From: JAEYZM01 sp943372195
GTDB taxonomy: Bacteria > Bacteroidota > Bacteroidia > Sphingobacteriales > Sphingobacteriaceae
Direction: 5' to 3'
Assembly (NCBI GenBank): GCA_943372195.1
Contig: CALRXS010000009.1
Coordinates: 1 to 64,000, forward strand
Length of the DNA stretch: 64,000 nt
Shown: in pieces, positions 9,406-19,132 of the stretch
How the letters are laid out: the number at the start of each line of letters is the position of its first letter
Position numbering within the stretch: position 1 is the first letter of the stretch
The notes under the pieces: model-generated
Seen by the model: only the letters and a program-made list of their open reading frames with translations
The model's database searches: none
Told to the model about the DNA's origin: nothing
Made by a program: the position numbers and the translations under genes

Positions 9406-10140
9406 ATGTCATACAACTATCGTTCAGTACTCTATAAAGATTATTACCAAAATCAATCTGGAAGAGCATTTCAGCTACAAATAGAAGAGAAAATGAAAAA
9501 TGATGCAAATCTTTTTTCTGCTGAGATTTTGCCATTACTACCTAAAGATAAATCAATTAAAATATTGGATATCGGTTGCGGATTTGGATCACTAATAAAA
9601 CTATTAAAAGACAGTGGTTACACAAATTTAGCTGGCATAGATTTAAGCGAAAGTCAGGTGGCGATTGCTCATCAATTCGGACTTTCAGAAGTGCAGGTTA
9701 ATGACATTAACGATTTTTTATCTACCAAAGAAAATACATATGATGTTATTACTGGTGTAGATATTATAGAACATTTTAGCAAAGATGAATTAATTGACTT
9801 ATTAAATATTATAAAAAAATCATTAAAACCTAGTGGTATTGCTATTTTCAGAACACCTAATAATGATGCCCCATTTGCAACAATATATTCTAGAGGAGAT
9901 TTTACTCATGAAAATTATATGAATGGATCTTCAGCTGAGCAATTAATGTTAAGTATGGGTTTTAGTGAAATTATAGTAAAAGAATCTCATATAGTAGTTG
10001 CCGGAATTCTAAAAGAAATATTGAGAAACATACTTTGGAAAACTTATGTTTTCAGAGTAAAACTATTATTATTTGCGAGTGGTAGAGGCACTAAAAATGT
10101 TTTACTTTCTCCCAACATGATTATTAAAGTAAAAAAATAG
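9406..10140 (+). CDS. Class I SAM-dependent methyltransferase
   Basis: About 244 residues. SAM-binding motif I is ILDIGCGFGSL, followed by GIDLSESQVAIA (motif II) and the DVITGVDIIEHF segment, all typical of methyltransferase domain 11/23 proteins. The substrate is unknown. As first gene of an operon with a glycosyltransferase, flippase and polymerase, it probably methylates a sugar or lipid-linked glycan. The ATG at 9406 is preferred because the upstream in-frame ATG (9382) lies inside the -7 promoter element. The next gene starts 5 nt after the stop. Confidence 0.8.
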   Translation: MSYNYRSVLYKDYYQNQSGRAFQLQIEEKMKNDANLFSAEILPLLPKDKSIKILDIGCGFGSLIKLLKDSGYTNLAGIDLSESQVAIAHQFGLSEVQVNDINDFLSTKENTYDVITGVDIIEHFSKDELIDLLNIIKKSLKPSGIAIFRTPNNDAPFATIYSRGDFTHENYMNGSSAEQLMLSMGFSEIIVKESHIVVAGILKEILRNILWKTYVFRVKLLLFASGRGTKNVLLSPNMIIKVKK

Positions 10141-10145
10141 ATATC

Positions 10146-11276
10146 TTGAGAATAGGTGTAAATGCTAGATTTTTATTGAAAGACAAACTAGAAGGTATTG
10201 GCTGGTTTAGTTATGAAACTCTTATAAGAATAACTAGAGAACACCCTGAACATGAATTTTATTTTTTTTTCGACAGACCTTATCACAAAGATTTTTTGTT
10301 TTCAAAAAATATCACTCCGATAATTCTATATCCGCAGGCTAGACATCCATTTTTGTTTTATCTTTTTTTTGAATGGAGTTTGCCGTTTGCATTGAAAAAA
10401 TATAAAATTGATTATTTCATTTCACCAGATGGTTACTTGCCACTAAAATCTAATGTGCCCTCATTAGCAGTTATTCATGATATTGCTTTTGAACATAGAA
10501 GTACTGACGTAGGGAAATTGATGTTAAAATATTACAGATACTACTTCCCGAAGTTTGCGAATAAAGCTAGCAGAATTGCTACTGTCTCTGAATATTCAAA
10601 GCAAGATATTATTAAAACTTATAAAATATCAGAGAACAAAATAGATGTAGTTTATAACGGTTCAAACGAATTGTATAAACCACTAGACAAAGTTCTACAA
10701 GAAAATACAAAAACAAGATACAGCAATAATTGTGATTACTTCGTTTATGTAGGCTCACTTAATCCGAGAAAAAACATCGCTAATCTCTTAAAGGCTTTTG
10801 ATGAATTTAAAAAGAATGACTCAACTAATAAAAAGCTTTTAATAGTAGGTAAAGTAATGGTAGATGACAACCACTTTAAATCTGTGCTTGAATCTATGCA
10901 GTTTAAAATTGATGTTCTCTTTACCGGCAGAATTCCTAATGAAGAACTTCACCATGTATTAGCATCTGCTATCGCATTAGTTTACATACCTTTTTACGAA
11001 GGCTTTGGCATCCCAATTTTAGAGGCATTTAATTGTAATACTCCTGTATTAACTTCAAATGTGACATCTTTACCCGAAGTAGCTGCTGATGCTGCATTGT
11101 TGATAGACCCTAATAATGTTAACGAAATAGCTAAATCAATGCATTTAATTTTAGACTCAAGTATACGTGATAATCTTAAAGCTAAAATGAAAGTTAGAGT
11201 AACGAATTTTAGTTGGGACAATACCGCACGACTGCTTTGGAATTCTTTCGAAAAAATGACTCAAGAAAATAATTAA
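10146..11276 (+). CDS. Glycosyltransferase family 4
   Basis: 376 residues beginning at a TTG (MRIGVNARFLL). GT-B fold retaining transferase: N-terminal half with AVIHDIAFEH, then an RIATVSEYSK segment. The C-terminal GT1 domain has YVGSLNPRKN (about 205) and FYEGFGIPILEAF (about 285), the nucleotide-sugar binding E-x7-E motif. Likely adds a hexose to an undecaprenyl-linked repeat unit. No ATG fits better than the TTG, which lies 5 nt after the methyltransferase stop. Confidence 0.85.
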   Translation: MRIGVNARFLLKDKLEGIGWFSYETLIRITREHPEHEFYFFFDRPYHKDFLFSKNITPIILYPQARHPFLFYLFFEWSLPFALKKYKIDYFISPDGYLPLKSNVPSLAVIHDIAFEHRSTDVGKLMLKYYRYYFPKFANKASRIATVSEYSKQDIIKTYKISENKIDVVYNGSNELYKPLDKVLQENTKTRYSNNCDYFVYVGSLNPRKNIANLLKAFDEFKKNDSTNKKLLIVGKVMVDDNHFKSVLESMQFKIDVLFTGRIPNEELHHVLASAIALVYIPFYEGFGIPILEAFNCNTPVLTSNVTSLPEVAADAALLIDPNNVNEIAKSMHLILDSSIRDNLKAKMKVRVTNFSWDNTARLLWNSFEKMTQENN

Positions 11277-11286
11277 TATATATTAT

Positions 11287-12726
11287 ATGCAAAGAAAATT
11301 CATTCTTAATTTAATATTAATTATTACAGTTAACTTATTAATTAAACCACTTTATATTTTTGGTGTTGAAATAAACGTACAAAATACTATAGGTGCTGAA
11401 AATTATGGAATGTATTATGCACTTTTCAACCTAAGTTTTATTCTCAGTTTTATATTAGACCCAGGTATTACCAATTACAATAACAGGCATATTTCACAAA
11501 ACCAACATTTGCTCGATAAAAGTTTTAGTAACATCACAATTACTAAACTTCTACTAAGCCTTTTGTATATGCTATTCATTTTGATTTATGGTATTACAAC
11601 AGCACTGAACACTACTGAATGGACATTAATTATTTTGTTATTACTAGGTCAAATATTAAATTCATATACGCTATATAATAGATCAAATATTGCTGGATTA
11701 CAATTATTCAAAACAGATACTTTTTTATCAATCACAGACAAACTTATAATGATATTACTCTGTTTGCCATTATTCATTTTCGATAGTGGTAAGGCATATT
11801 TGAATGTAAAAACATTTGTTATGCTTCAAACTATTTCATTCGGCATATCAGCAGTCATATCTTTTTTTATAGTAAAATCAAAAACTGAACAGTTTAAATT
11901 AGAATTCAATTCACATAAGATAGTTATCATATTAAAAGAAAGTTTCCCGTATGCACTATTAACATTGCTAATGTTGATTTATTCTAAAGTTGATACTGTT
12001 TTTATTAAAGAAATACATAAAAATGGAAATCAAGAAGTAGGCTTTTATGCAGCCGCGTACAGAATAATTGATGCATTAAATATGATAGCAGTTTTGTTTG
12101 CTGGACTTCTTTATCCGATTTTTTCAAAATCATTAAAATCAAATATCGATGTAGCGAAATTAATCAAAACTAGCTTTTCAATTTTAGTATTACCAGCAAT
12201 TATAATAGCCATAGTGAGTATTATACATTCGAAAGAGATCATGCAATTGCTATATCATGAAAATATAGAATACAGCGCTAGCTTATTTCAGAAACTTTTA
12301 ATTTCATTCATATTCATATGTAATAGCTATATTTTTGGCACCTATTTAACCGCGAAAGGTGAAATTAAATTACTTAACAGATTTGCTCTAATAGCAACAT
12401 TTTCGACTATTATTTTAAACATTATATTTATTCCGAAATACGGTGCTACAGCATCATGTTTAATAACAATATTTACTTTTGGGATTGTTTCATTATTACA
12501 AACCATTTATTCTTTAAAAAGCCTATCGATTAAAATAAGTCTAATGAAATTACTAAGCTTTATCATTTGGCTATTGATTGTCATAAGTTTAAATATTGTT
12601 TTGAAGTCTTACGTAAACAACTGGTTATTAGCCATCTTAATAGGTTCGTCTTTATCAGTACTAATTCTATTTATTGTACGTTTAATTTCTTTAAAACAAG
12701 TCTTAATGATAGTTAATAACAAGTAA
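11287..12726 (+). CDS. Polysaccharide flippase (Wzx/MATE-like, oligosaccharide flippase family)
   Basis: 479 residues, strongly hydrophobic over the whole length with about 12-14 predicted membrane segments. The N-terminal GAENYGMYYALFNLSFIL segment and the mid YSKVDTVFIKE and GFYAAAYRIIDAL segments are typical of the polysaccharide synthesis/export (PST) family. Likely flips lipid-linked repeat units across the inner membrane. Fits between the GT4 gene (10 nt upstream) and the Wzz-like gene. Confidence 0.85.
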   Translation: MQRKFILNLILIITVNLLIKPLYIFGVEINVQNTIGAENYGMYYALFNLSFILSFILDPGITNYNNRHISQNQHLLDKSFSNITITKLLLSLLYMLFILIYGITTALNTTEWTLIILLLLGQILNSYTLYNRSNIAGLQLFKTDTFLSITDKLIMILLCLPLFIFDSGKAYLNVKTFVMLQTISFGISAVISFFIVKSKTEQFKLEFNSHKIVIILKESFPYALLTLLMLIYSKVDTVFIKEIHKNGNQEVGFYAAAYRIIDALNMIAVLFAGLLYPIFSKSLKSNIDVAKLIKTSFSILVLPAIIIAIVSIIHSKEIMQLLYHENIEYSASLFQKLLISFIFICNSYIFGTYLTAKGEIKLLNRFALIATFSTIILNIIFIPKYGATASCLITIFTFGIVSLLQTIYSLKSLSIKISLMKLLSFIIWLLIVISLNIVLKSYVNNWLLAILIGSSLSVLILFIVRLISLKQVLMIVNNK

Positions 12727-12743
12727 TAATTAAAGAAAATCTA

Positions 12744-12751
12744 TACATTTG
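12744..12751 (+). promoter_or_regulatory. -7 promoter element TACATTTG upstream of the Wzz-like gene
   Basis: Perfect TAnnTTTG, 20 nt before the ATG at 12772. It suggests a second start of transcription inside the polysaccharide operon. I see no clear -33 TTG at the right distance. Confidence 0.45.
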
Positions 12752-12771
12752 CGTCAATCAACTCAAACTAC

Positions 12772-13902
12772 ATGAAAGTACAAAACGATCAGTCATATTC
12801 ATTTGATATTATATATTTTGTTCAACTCATTTGGAAATGGAAGTTGCCAGTGATCATTGCATGCTTAATTAGCGCAGTTGCAACCTATATTTTTACCGGT
12901 CCGAAATTTATTACCCCTCTTTATAAAGCAAGTGTAATATTCTATCCTACTTCTAATACTAATCTATCAACTACTCTATTAACAGAGCCAGGCAACCAAG
13001 GTTATGGAGTTCTTGAATTTGGAAATGATGAAGACGCCGAGCAATTGCTTCAAATTCTAAGTTCTGATGACATGAAAAACAATGTTGTCATTAAATATGA
13101 ACTTGCTGCACACTATGGATTAGATACAAGTAAGAATATTTCTATGTTAACTATGAGAGCACTTTTTAGTAAGAATCTTGAAGTTAAACAGACAGAATAC
13201 AAAGCAATTGAAGTAATTATATATGATAGCAACCCAGCATTAGCAGCTGAAATGGCCAACTACATAGCTAATTATGCAGATAGCAAGAAAAATGATATAC
13301 AAAAAGTTAAAGCAAAAGAAGCCTTAAATATTATTACTGAAGAATATAATCGTCAAATTAAAATGATGGATTCATTAAATACAACTTTAGCTGTACTAAG
13401 AAATCTAGGTATTTATGATTATTTCGAACAATCATCTCAATTAAACGAAGCTTATACATTAAATAAAATCAGATTAGATCAAGAACAAGCTCTATTAAAG
13501 GTTTATGAAGAAAATAAAAGCGCATTGCCAGATACTTTAATTATAAAATCAAAAGCAAGAGTTAAAGGCTATCAAGCTGCGGTTAATTCGATAAAACCAA
13601 CATTAGATTTGATTTCTAAACATGGAGGCAAATATCTTAATAGCATAAATACTTTAGAAATGGAACGCAAAAAGTTATTGAGTTTGAAGATGAGGTATGA
13701 AAGCGCTAAAATGGGTTACGAAAAAACACTTCCTCAGAAATTTGTAATCAACTCAGCAGATAAACCAGAAATAGCATCTAAACCACGTAGATTACTTACT
13801 ACAGCTATTGTCTCGATTTCAACATTATTGTTCGCTTTAGTTGCTATAGTTTTATTAGACTATTTACCGACTTTTAGAAGAAATTACATTGAAAGAAATT
13901 AG
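12772..13902 (+). CDS. Wzz-family chain-length determinant / polysaccharide co-polymerase
   Basis: 376 residues with the two-membrane-segment topology of Wzz/GumC-type proteins: TM1 at about 25-46, a long periplasmic helical region rich in Lys/Glu (about 150-320), and a C-terminal TM at about 340-365 preceded by a Pro-containing KPEIASKPRR segment. No cytoplasmic tyrosine-kinase domain follows, unlike BY-kinase fusions. Controls chain length of the exported glycan in Wzy-dependent pathways. The downstream gene starts inside its last codons (14 nt overlap). Confidence 0.82.
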   Translation: MKVQNDQSYSFDIIYFVQLIWKWKLPVIIACLISAVATYIFTGPKFITPLYKASVIFYPTSNTNLSTTLLTEPGNQGYGVLEFGNDEDAEQLLQILSSDDMKNNVVIKYELAAHYGLDTSKNISMLTMRALFSKNLEVKQTEYKAIEVIIYDSNPALAAEMANYIANYADSKKNDIQKVKAKEALNIITEEYNRQIKMMDSLNTTLAVLRNLGIYDYFEQSSQLNEAYTLNKIRLDQEQALLKVYEENKSALPDTLIIKSKARVKGYQAAVNSIKPTLDLISKHGGKYLNSINTLEMERKKLLSLKMRYESAKMGYEKTLPQKFVINSADKPEIASKPRRLLTTAIVSISTLLFALVAIVLLDYLPTFRRNYIERN

Positions 13903-15334
13903 AGAATTAAATAAAACTGATTATATATTTTTTTTTGTTAGCATATTAATATTTATTGCTGCAAGTATTTATGGTGTATACATTGACATACCATACATTT
14001 CAGCGATTCCCCTCTTATTGATCTTTGCTGCTATAACTATTAATAATTTCTCTTATCTATTTTATTTTCTAGTTGCCTCATTACCTATTTCAATTGATGT
14101 GTATTTTGGCAGCCTATCATTAAGCGCCCCATCAGAGGTATTAATGCTAACATTAACAGCAGTTGTTATACTTTTAATAATCAATAAACGCTTGAATATT
14201 AAAGATTATTTAAGCAATGCGATTTCGATTCTAATTATATTACAATTACTGCTTTTTGTATTTAATATTTTCGTGTCACTATCGCCAATACTTTCTTTAA
14301 AATATTTATTAGCTAAGCTTTGGTTTTATGCAGCTTTAATTATTATACCGATAATTATTTTAAAAACTGAAAATGATTTCAAAAAAGCATTTTGGTATTT
14401 TTTCATACCATTAATGGCTACGGTATTTTATACAATTTTAAATCATGCACTAACCGGATTTGGTTTTGAAGATGTAAACTCATCGGCCCGCCCATTCTAT
14501 GTAAATCATGTTATTTATGCATGTACACTAGGGCTATCATTACCATTTGTTGTAGGGGCTGTAGGATGGTATAAAGAAAATAAGTTAATACGATTTATTT
14601 TAGTTTCTTCTATTGGTATTTTATTGTTTGCAATTATCACTTCATACACACGTACAACTTGGCTTTCAATTATTGCAGCCATTGCAGCAATAGTAGTCTT
14701 TAATACAAAGTACCTTAAACATTCCATGTTTATTGCTTTAATAGGCGTTGCTGGTTTTTGCTATTATTTAGTAGATAATAATACATACATGAAGTATGCT
14801 CCTAATTATCAAAAAACTGTTTTTAATCAAGAAGACTTTAGTAAGCATATGGAGGCTACTGTAGAAATGAGTGATATCTCTGGCATGGAGAGAATATATA
14901 GATGGGTAGCAGCAGTTAACTTAATTAAACATAACTTTTGGTTTGGCACAGGTAATAATACTTTTTATCCAACTTATAAATCATATGCAAATCCGGTTTT
15001 TAGTACATACGTAAGTGATAACCCCGAAAAATCTAGTACACACAATTATTTTTTAATGGTATTCTCTGATCAGGGTGTATTCGGATTTATAATATTTAGC
15101 TTAATATATTTGTGGTCTATTATTAAATCTCACTCAGTTTATAGAAGAACTAATGATAGGTTTATAAAAACCTTAATGACCTGTTGTTTTGCTGTATTAG
15201 TTATATTTTTAGTGCACCTTGCACTCGGTGATATGGTTGAGGTAGATAAAAATGGAGGCATCTTCTTCGTAGTTATTTCAATTGTAATTATGTATGATAT
15301 TAAAACCTTAAAACAATTGAGCCCTAATTCTTAA
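13889..15334 (+). CDS. O-antigen ligase/polymerase family protein (Wzy/WaaL-like)
   Basis: 481 residues with about 11 hydrophobic segments and one large extracytoplasmic loop (about 300-390), which holds the family signature: GMERIYRWVAAVNLI, FGTGNNTF and THNYFLMVFSDQG. Pfam Wzy_C-type proteins either polymerise repeat units or ligate them to lipid A core; sequence alone does not decide. The start is a TTG at 13889 overlapping the previous gene by 14 nt. The 3' end overlaps the convergent permease gene by 11 nt. Confidence 0.83.
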   Translation: MKEIRELNKTDYIFFFVSILIFIAASIYGVYIDIPYISAIPLLLIFAAITINNFSYLFYFLVASLPISIDVYFGSLSLSAPSEVLMLTLTAVVILLIINKRLNIKDYLSNAISILIILQLLLFVFNIFVSLSPILSLKYLLAKLWFYAALIIIPIIILKTENDFKKAFWYFFIPLMATVFYTILNHALTGFGFEDVNSSARPFYVNHVIYACTLGLSLPFVVGAVGWYKENKLIRFILVSSIGILLFAIITSYTRTTWLSIIAAIAAIVVFNTKYLKHSMFIALIGVAGFCYYLVDNNTYMKYAPNYQKTVFNQEDFSKHMEATVEMSDISGMERIYRWVAAVNLIKHNFWFGTGNNTFYPTYKSYANPVFSTYVSDNPEKSSTHNYFLMVFSDQGVFGFIIFSLIYLWSIIKSHSVYRRTNDRFIKTLMTCCFAVLVIFLVHLALGDMVEVDKNGGIFFVVISIVIMYDIKTLKQLSPNS

Positions 15335-16415
15335 TATCAAATGCATCTCTTATTCCAGAAGAGAAAATATTAAATGCATAAACTAAAATCATAATTGAAA
15401 ACCCAGGTATCATAGCTAAATAAGCAGCATCCATAATAATATAACCATAATGCTCTTTTACCATTCCACCCCAAGTAGGCACTGGTGGTTGTGCACCAAA
15501 GCCTAAGAAGCTTAACCCTGCTTCCAATAAAATTGCTGATGCAAAATTTGCTGATGCAATTACTAATAAAGGGCCAATCATATTGGGTAGAATGTGCCTG
15601 AAAATAATTCTAAATTCATGATAGCCTAAAGCTCTAGCTGCTTCAACATATTCAATTTTCTTTATTGAAACAACTTGCCCTCTTACCAATCTAGCTACTT
15701 CTACCCACATACTCATTCCTATAGCTATAAATACTTGCCAAAAGCCTTTGCCTAAAGCAAAAGAAATTGCAATAACTAATAAGAGCGTAGGCAGCGACCA
15801 AACTACATTTATAAACCACGATATTAATGCATCTAATTTCCCGCCATAGTAGCCTGCAATCGCTCCTAAAAATATTCCAATAACCATTGATAAAACAACA
15901 GATACAATTCCCACCAATAATGAAACCCTAGAGCCAATTAAAATTCTAGAAAACATATCTCTACCATATCGATCGGTACCGAAAATATAGTATTCAGTAT
16001 AAATATAATTCTCCTCAAACTCATCAAATGATTTGCAATTATATGACGAAAGAAATGTAGAATCTATAATAACATCAGAGTATCTCCTATAATAAATAAT
16101 ATCCCCTTTATTCCAGAGAGTATCTATTGCAATATGAGAATTAGGTTGACCATCACCATTAATGAATCTGCTGAAAAATGAAGCATCTTCTTTGTATTTA
16201 TTAATCTCATTTCTCACAAATGTGATTTTAGAACCTGGATTTAAAGTGCTTAACTCTAAATGCATATCATTCGCATTAGTAGAACTATCGGGTGAAAGAT
16301 GATAAGCGAAAATGCTTACGAGTATCAATAAAAAAATCATAACCAACCCAGTAAAAGCTAGCTTGTTAGATATGAAATTTTTAATGATTCTAGTAGTCGG
16401 ATTCGTTTCTTCCAT
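15324..16415 (-). CDS. ABC transporter permease, OppC/DppC family
   Basis: 363 residues. An N-terminal TM (about 18-36) is followed by an unusually long extracytoplasmic stretch (about 40-145), then the canonical OppC core. GTDRYGRDMFSRILIGSRVS is the family signature ahead of the transmembrane domain. The EAA loop is seen as EAARALGYHEFRIIFRHILPN. The full set for peptide or nickel uptake would need OppB, a binding protein and ATPases, none of which are in the window. It is 6 nt after a membrane glycosyltransferase gene, an odd partner. Confidence 0.88.
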   Translation of the reverse strand: MEETNPTTRIIKNFISNKLAFTGLVMIFLLILVSIFAYHLSPDSSTNANDMHLELSTLNPGSKITFVRNEINKYKEDASFFSRFINGDGQPNSHIAIDTLWNKGDIIYYRRYSDVIIDSTFLSSYNCKSFDEFEENYIYTEYYIFGTDRYGRDMFSRILIGSRVSLLVGIVSVVLSMVIGIFLGAIAGYYGGKLDALISWFINVVWSLPTLLLVIAISFALGKGFWQVFIAIGMSMWVEVARLVRGQVVSIKKIEYVEAARALGYHEFRIIFRHILPNMIGPLLVIASANFASAILLEAGLSFLGFGAQPPVPTWGGMVKEHYGYIIMDAAYLAMIPGFSIMILVYAFNIFSSGIRDAFDIKN

Positions 16416-16421
16416 TTTATA

Positions 16422-17558
16422 TTAATAAACCTTGCGACCTTTCCATTGATATGATTTATTGATATTACCAAGTATGCCAATAAATAATATGTAAAAAACA
16501 TATAAAAATATTACCAGTGGCGAATAAATTACATATCTAATATTATCAAAAAAACTTAAAGTTAAAAACATAAAATAACCGTCTAACAATAATTTTAATG
16601 GTATCGCAACTGTTAAAAAGTTAAGAATGCTGGGGTCAAATATGTATATAAATGGGGACAAGAAAAGGGCAAGATTAAACAGAAAAATACCTATTACTAT
16701 AGATGCCACTTTTTTATCTGTACTACCTGTGCTATTCGATGCCCACCTTTTACGTTGTTGTATGAATTCAGCTAATGTATCTTTAGCATATGTTCTAACA
16801 ATTGCTGATTCAGATTTGACGAATCCAGTTGAATTAGGGTATTTAGAATTAACCTTGTGCAGAAAAAGCTCATCATCACCTGCTGCTATATTATCAATAT
16901 CTTTGAAACCACCTAGCTCATTAAATACCTCTCGTTCATAAATAAAGTTTGCACCATTACAAGTAATCGGATATTTATTAAAAATTGACGAAGCTCCAAC
17001 TCCGATTAAATACTCAAACTCTACTGTTTGTAATTTTTCAAATAGATTTTGCTGATTGTAAAATGTAACAGGTGCTGAAATAACTTTAAAATTATTAGAC
17101 TCGTAAAAGTCAGCTATCGTTGTTAACCAATTAGGGTTTAACCTACAGTCTCCATCGGTACTTACTATTAATTTAGCTTCCGATAAATTTATCGCCTCTG
17201 TAATTGCTCTCTTCTTATATGAATTTATAGGTTTGTCTAAATTTAGCTTTACTAATCTAAGATTAGACATTTCATAATTCTCAACTAATTCAGCCGTATT
17301 ATCTGTTGAGTGATCATCTACAATTATTACATTGAATAAATTTGATGGGTATGTTTGATCGTTTAAATCACTTAATAAATTTAAAATATTAGCGCCCTCA
17401 TTTCTCACCGCAACTACTACGGTTAAAGTTGTATTTAAATCACTTAGCTTTTTTTGAGGTATATACTTTTTTGTTCTCAACCATCCGTATATAAAAAACA
17501 ACACTAGTGAGATATAGAAAAATAATAAACTATAAAATAAAATATTAATTACGTGCAC
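16422..17558 (-). CDS. Membrane-anchored glycosyltransferase family 2
   Basis: 378 residues: N-terminal TM (about 4-24), GT2 catalytic domain with VVVAVRNEG, IIVDDHSTDNT and STDGDCRLNP (DxD), acid GDDELF near 230 and the processive-type QQRKRW motif near 265, then three C-terminal TMs. This topology matches polymerising or lipid-linked GT2 enzymes. The start overlaps the end of the upstream membrane-protein gene by 14 nt, indicating translational coupling. Substrate unknown; probably a glycolipid or surface glycan. Confidence 0.85.
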   Translation of the reverse strand: MHVINILFYSLLFFYISLVLFFIYGWLRTKKYIPQKKLSDLNTTLTVVVAVRNEGANILNLLSDLNDQTYPSNLFNVIIVDDHSTDNTAELVENYEMSNLRLVKLNLDKPINSYKKRAITEAINLSEAKLIVSTDGDCRLNPNWLTTIADFYESNNFKVISAPVTFYNQQNLFEKLQTVEFEYLIGVGASSIFNKYPITCNGANFIYEREVFNELGGFKDIDNIAAGDDELFLHKVNSKYPNSTGFVKSESAIVRTYAKDTLAEFIQQRKRWASNSTGSTDKKVASIVIGIFLFNLALFLSPFIYIFDPSILNFLTVAIPLKLLLDGYFMFLTLSFFDNIRYVIYSPLVIFLYVFYILFIGILGNINKSYQWKGRKVY

Positions 17559-18513
17559 TTAAGAAATTTGCTTTTAATACAAAATACGATCCGATTATAG
17601 CTGGCAATATAACATTAAGTATCCATATACTAAAAGCGGAAGCCACAATTGGTATTACGTCATTGCTAATGTGTTCAAAAAAGAAAGCTGCTACTGAACC
17701 TCTCATCATAATTTCCGTTATTGCAAAACTTGGTAATATTGACTGTGTTAAAAAAATCAAAGAGGTCATCATAAAAATACTTGAAACATTAAGCGATGGA
17801 TCAACATATTTTATGATTAACAAATACTGTGTCGAAAAAATAAGATACCTGATGAGAGCAAAAAATAATATCGTTACTACTTCTTTAGTATGAAATTGAT
17901 CAAAAATAAGCGTATGTTTTTTAAACTTTGACATCCACTTAATTCTGCTAGCATAAAAACTTAATCGATTAATGTTTATGAATAAATGTATCATTAAACA
18001 GATGAAAACAACAACAGTATAAGTCAATATATTTGATACAATTACTTGATTGGAAATGTATTTTGAGAAATAAAATAAGAAGGCTAATAGGCCTATTGTC
18101 AAAGTAATTATTAGTTGAGAGATAGAAGTAATAAAGTTCACTGCTATACCTGAAGCTCTATTTTCATCTTTTAAATAGAGTATTTTTCCACCATAATCGC
18201 CAATATTATTAGGGGTGAAAATACCAATACTTATACCAGCAAAGACAGATGCTAAGGCTTTAGCTAAAGACACATTTTCTAGAGAACGTGTTGCATATTT
18301 CCATTTAAAAGCCTCAACAATTTGATTAGCAATCGCAAATATTAATATCAAAAAAATACTTAAATTAAATCCTTTAGTATTAATCAAATCGAACAAATTG
18401 CTAAATTTATGAATAGCATCATTGTTGCTTAATGCGTTATAAATATAGCCGAAAGTAAAAGCCAGAATAAGTATCTTTAATAGAATTACAGCTATCTTCT
18501 TATATCTTTGCAT
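17545..18513 (-). CDS. Lysylphosphatidylglycerol synthase-type membrane protein (UPF0104 family)
   Basis: 322 residues with about 7-8 membrane segments. Recognised by GISIGIFTPNNIGDYGGKILYL (about 90-111) and PSFAITEIMMRGS near 270, the TPxxxG..G and xxEx-R-G signatures of the LPG_synthase_TM family. Lacks a C-terminal aminoacyl-transferase domain, so it is a lipid flippase-like or accessory protein. A longer frame to 18612 exists, but it would run through the divergent ruvC, and MQRYKKIAVILLK at 18513 is a natural membrane-protein start. Confidence 0.8.
   Translation of the reverse strand: MQRYKKIAVILLKILILAFTFGYIYNALSNNDAIHKFSNLFDLINTKGFNLSIFLILIFAIANQIVEAFKWKYATRSLENVSLAKALASVFAGISIGIFTPNNIGDYGGKILYLKDENRASGIAVNFITSISQLIITLTIGLLAFLFYFSKYISNQVIVSNILTYTVVVFICLMIHLFININRLSFYASRIKWMSKFKKHTLIFDQFHTKEVVTILFFALIRYLIFSTQYLLIIKYVDPSLNVSSIFMMTSLIFLTQSILPSFAITEIMMRGSVAAFFFEHISNDVIPIVASAFSIWILNVILPAIIGSYFVLKANFLSARN
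18503..18510 (+). promoter_or_regulatory. -7 promoter element TATCTTTG upstream of ruvC
   Basis: Perfect TAnnTTTG inside the first codons of the divergent membrane-protein gene. It places the ruvC transcript start near 18516-18518, consistent with a TTG start at 18524 or 18554. Confidence 0.45.
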
Positions 18514-18553
18514 AATTATATAGTTGCAATTTAAGAAATTAAAAAATAGTAAG

Positions 18554-19132
18554 TTGAAAGAAGAAATAATACTAGGTGTTGACCCAGGAACTTCTATTAC
18601 AGGCTTCGGCATAATAAAAGTAGTCTCAAAAAAAATTGAACTTATTGAAATGGGTACTATTCATATGTCTAAAGGTGATGAGCATGCTGATAAACTGAAG
18701 AAAATTTTTGAATCAATACTTGCAATTGTTGAAAAGCATCATCCAGATTACTTAGCTATTGAAGCACCATTTTATGGCAAGAACATACAATCTATGCTTA
18801 AGCTTGGTAGAGCACAAGGCGTGGCAATTGCAGCAGCTCTATACCGATCAATTCCGATATTTGAATACTCACCTAAGAAAATTAAACAAGCTATTACAGG
18901 CAATGGCAATGCATCAAAAGAACAAGTTTCTTCGATGCTGCAATCACTTTTAAAGTTTGAAGGACACCCTGAATTCTTAGATGCTACTGACGGATTGGCT
19001 GCGGCTGTTTGCCATTATATACAAAATTCAAAGCCGATTTTATTGAATAATAAACCTACGAAAACAACAAAGAAAAAGTCTAAAGGTTGGTCGGCTTATT
19101 TATCTGAAAACCCTAATAAAATAATCAAGTGA
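18554..19132 (+). CDS. ruvC: Holliday junction resolvase RuvC
   Basis: Endonuclease that cuts Holliday junctions with RuvAB. The catalytic Asp is in GVDPGTSITGFG near residue 10; the second acid is in AIEAPFYGKN, and the C-terminal acids are in DATDGLAAAVCH. About 192 residues with a Lys-rich tail slightly longer than usual. The start is a TTG (KEEIILGVDPG); an upstream in-frame TTG at 18524 would add ten Lys/Asn-rich residues and cannot be excluded. Its stop abuts the HIT gene stop with no spacer. Confidence 0.92.
   Translation: MKEEIILGVDPGTSITGFGIIKVVSKKIELIEMGTIHMSKGDEHADKLKKIFESILAIVEKHHPDYLAIEAPFYGKNIQSMLKLGRAQGVAIAAALYRSIPIFEYSPKKIKQAITGNGNASKEQVSSMLQSLLKFEGHPEFLDATDGLAAAVCHYIQNSKPILLNNKPTKTTKKKSKGWSAYLSENPNKIIK

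Noticed and set aside
18514..18612. 33-residue extension of the LPG-synthase-type protein
   Set aside because: It overlaps the 5' end of divergent ruvC on the other strand and has non-membrane, low-quality composition; the ATG at 18513 is better.
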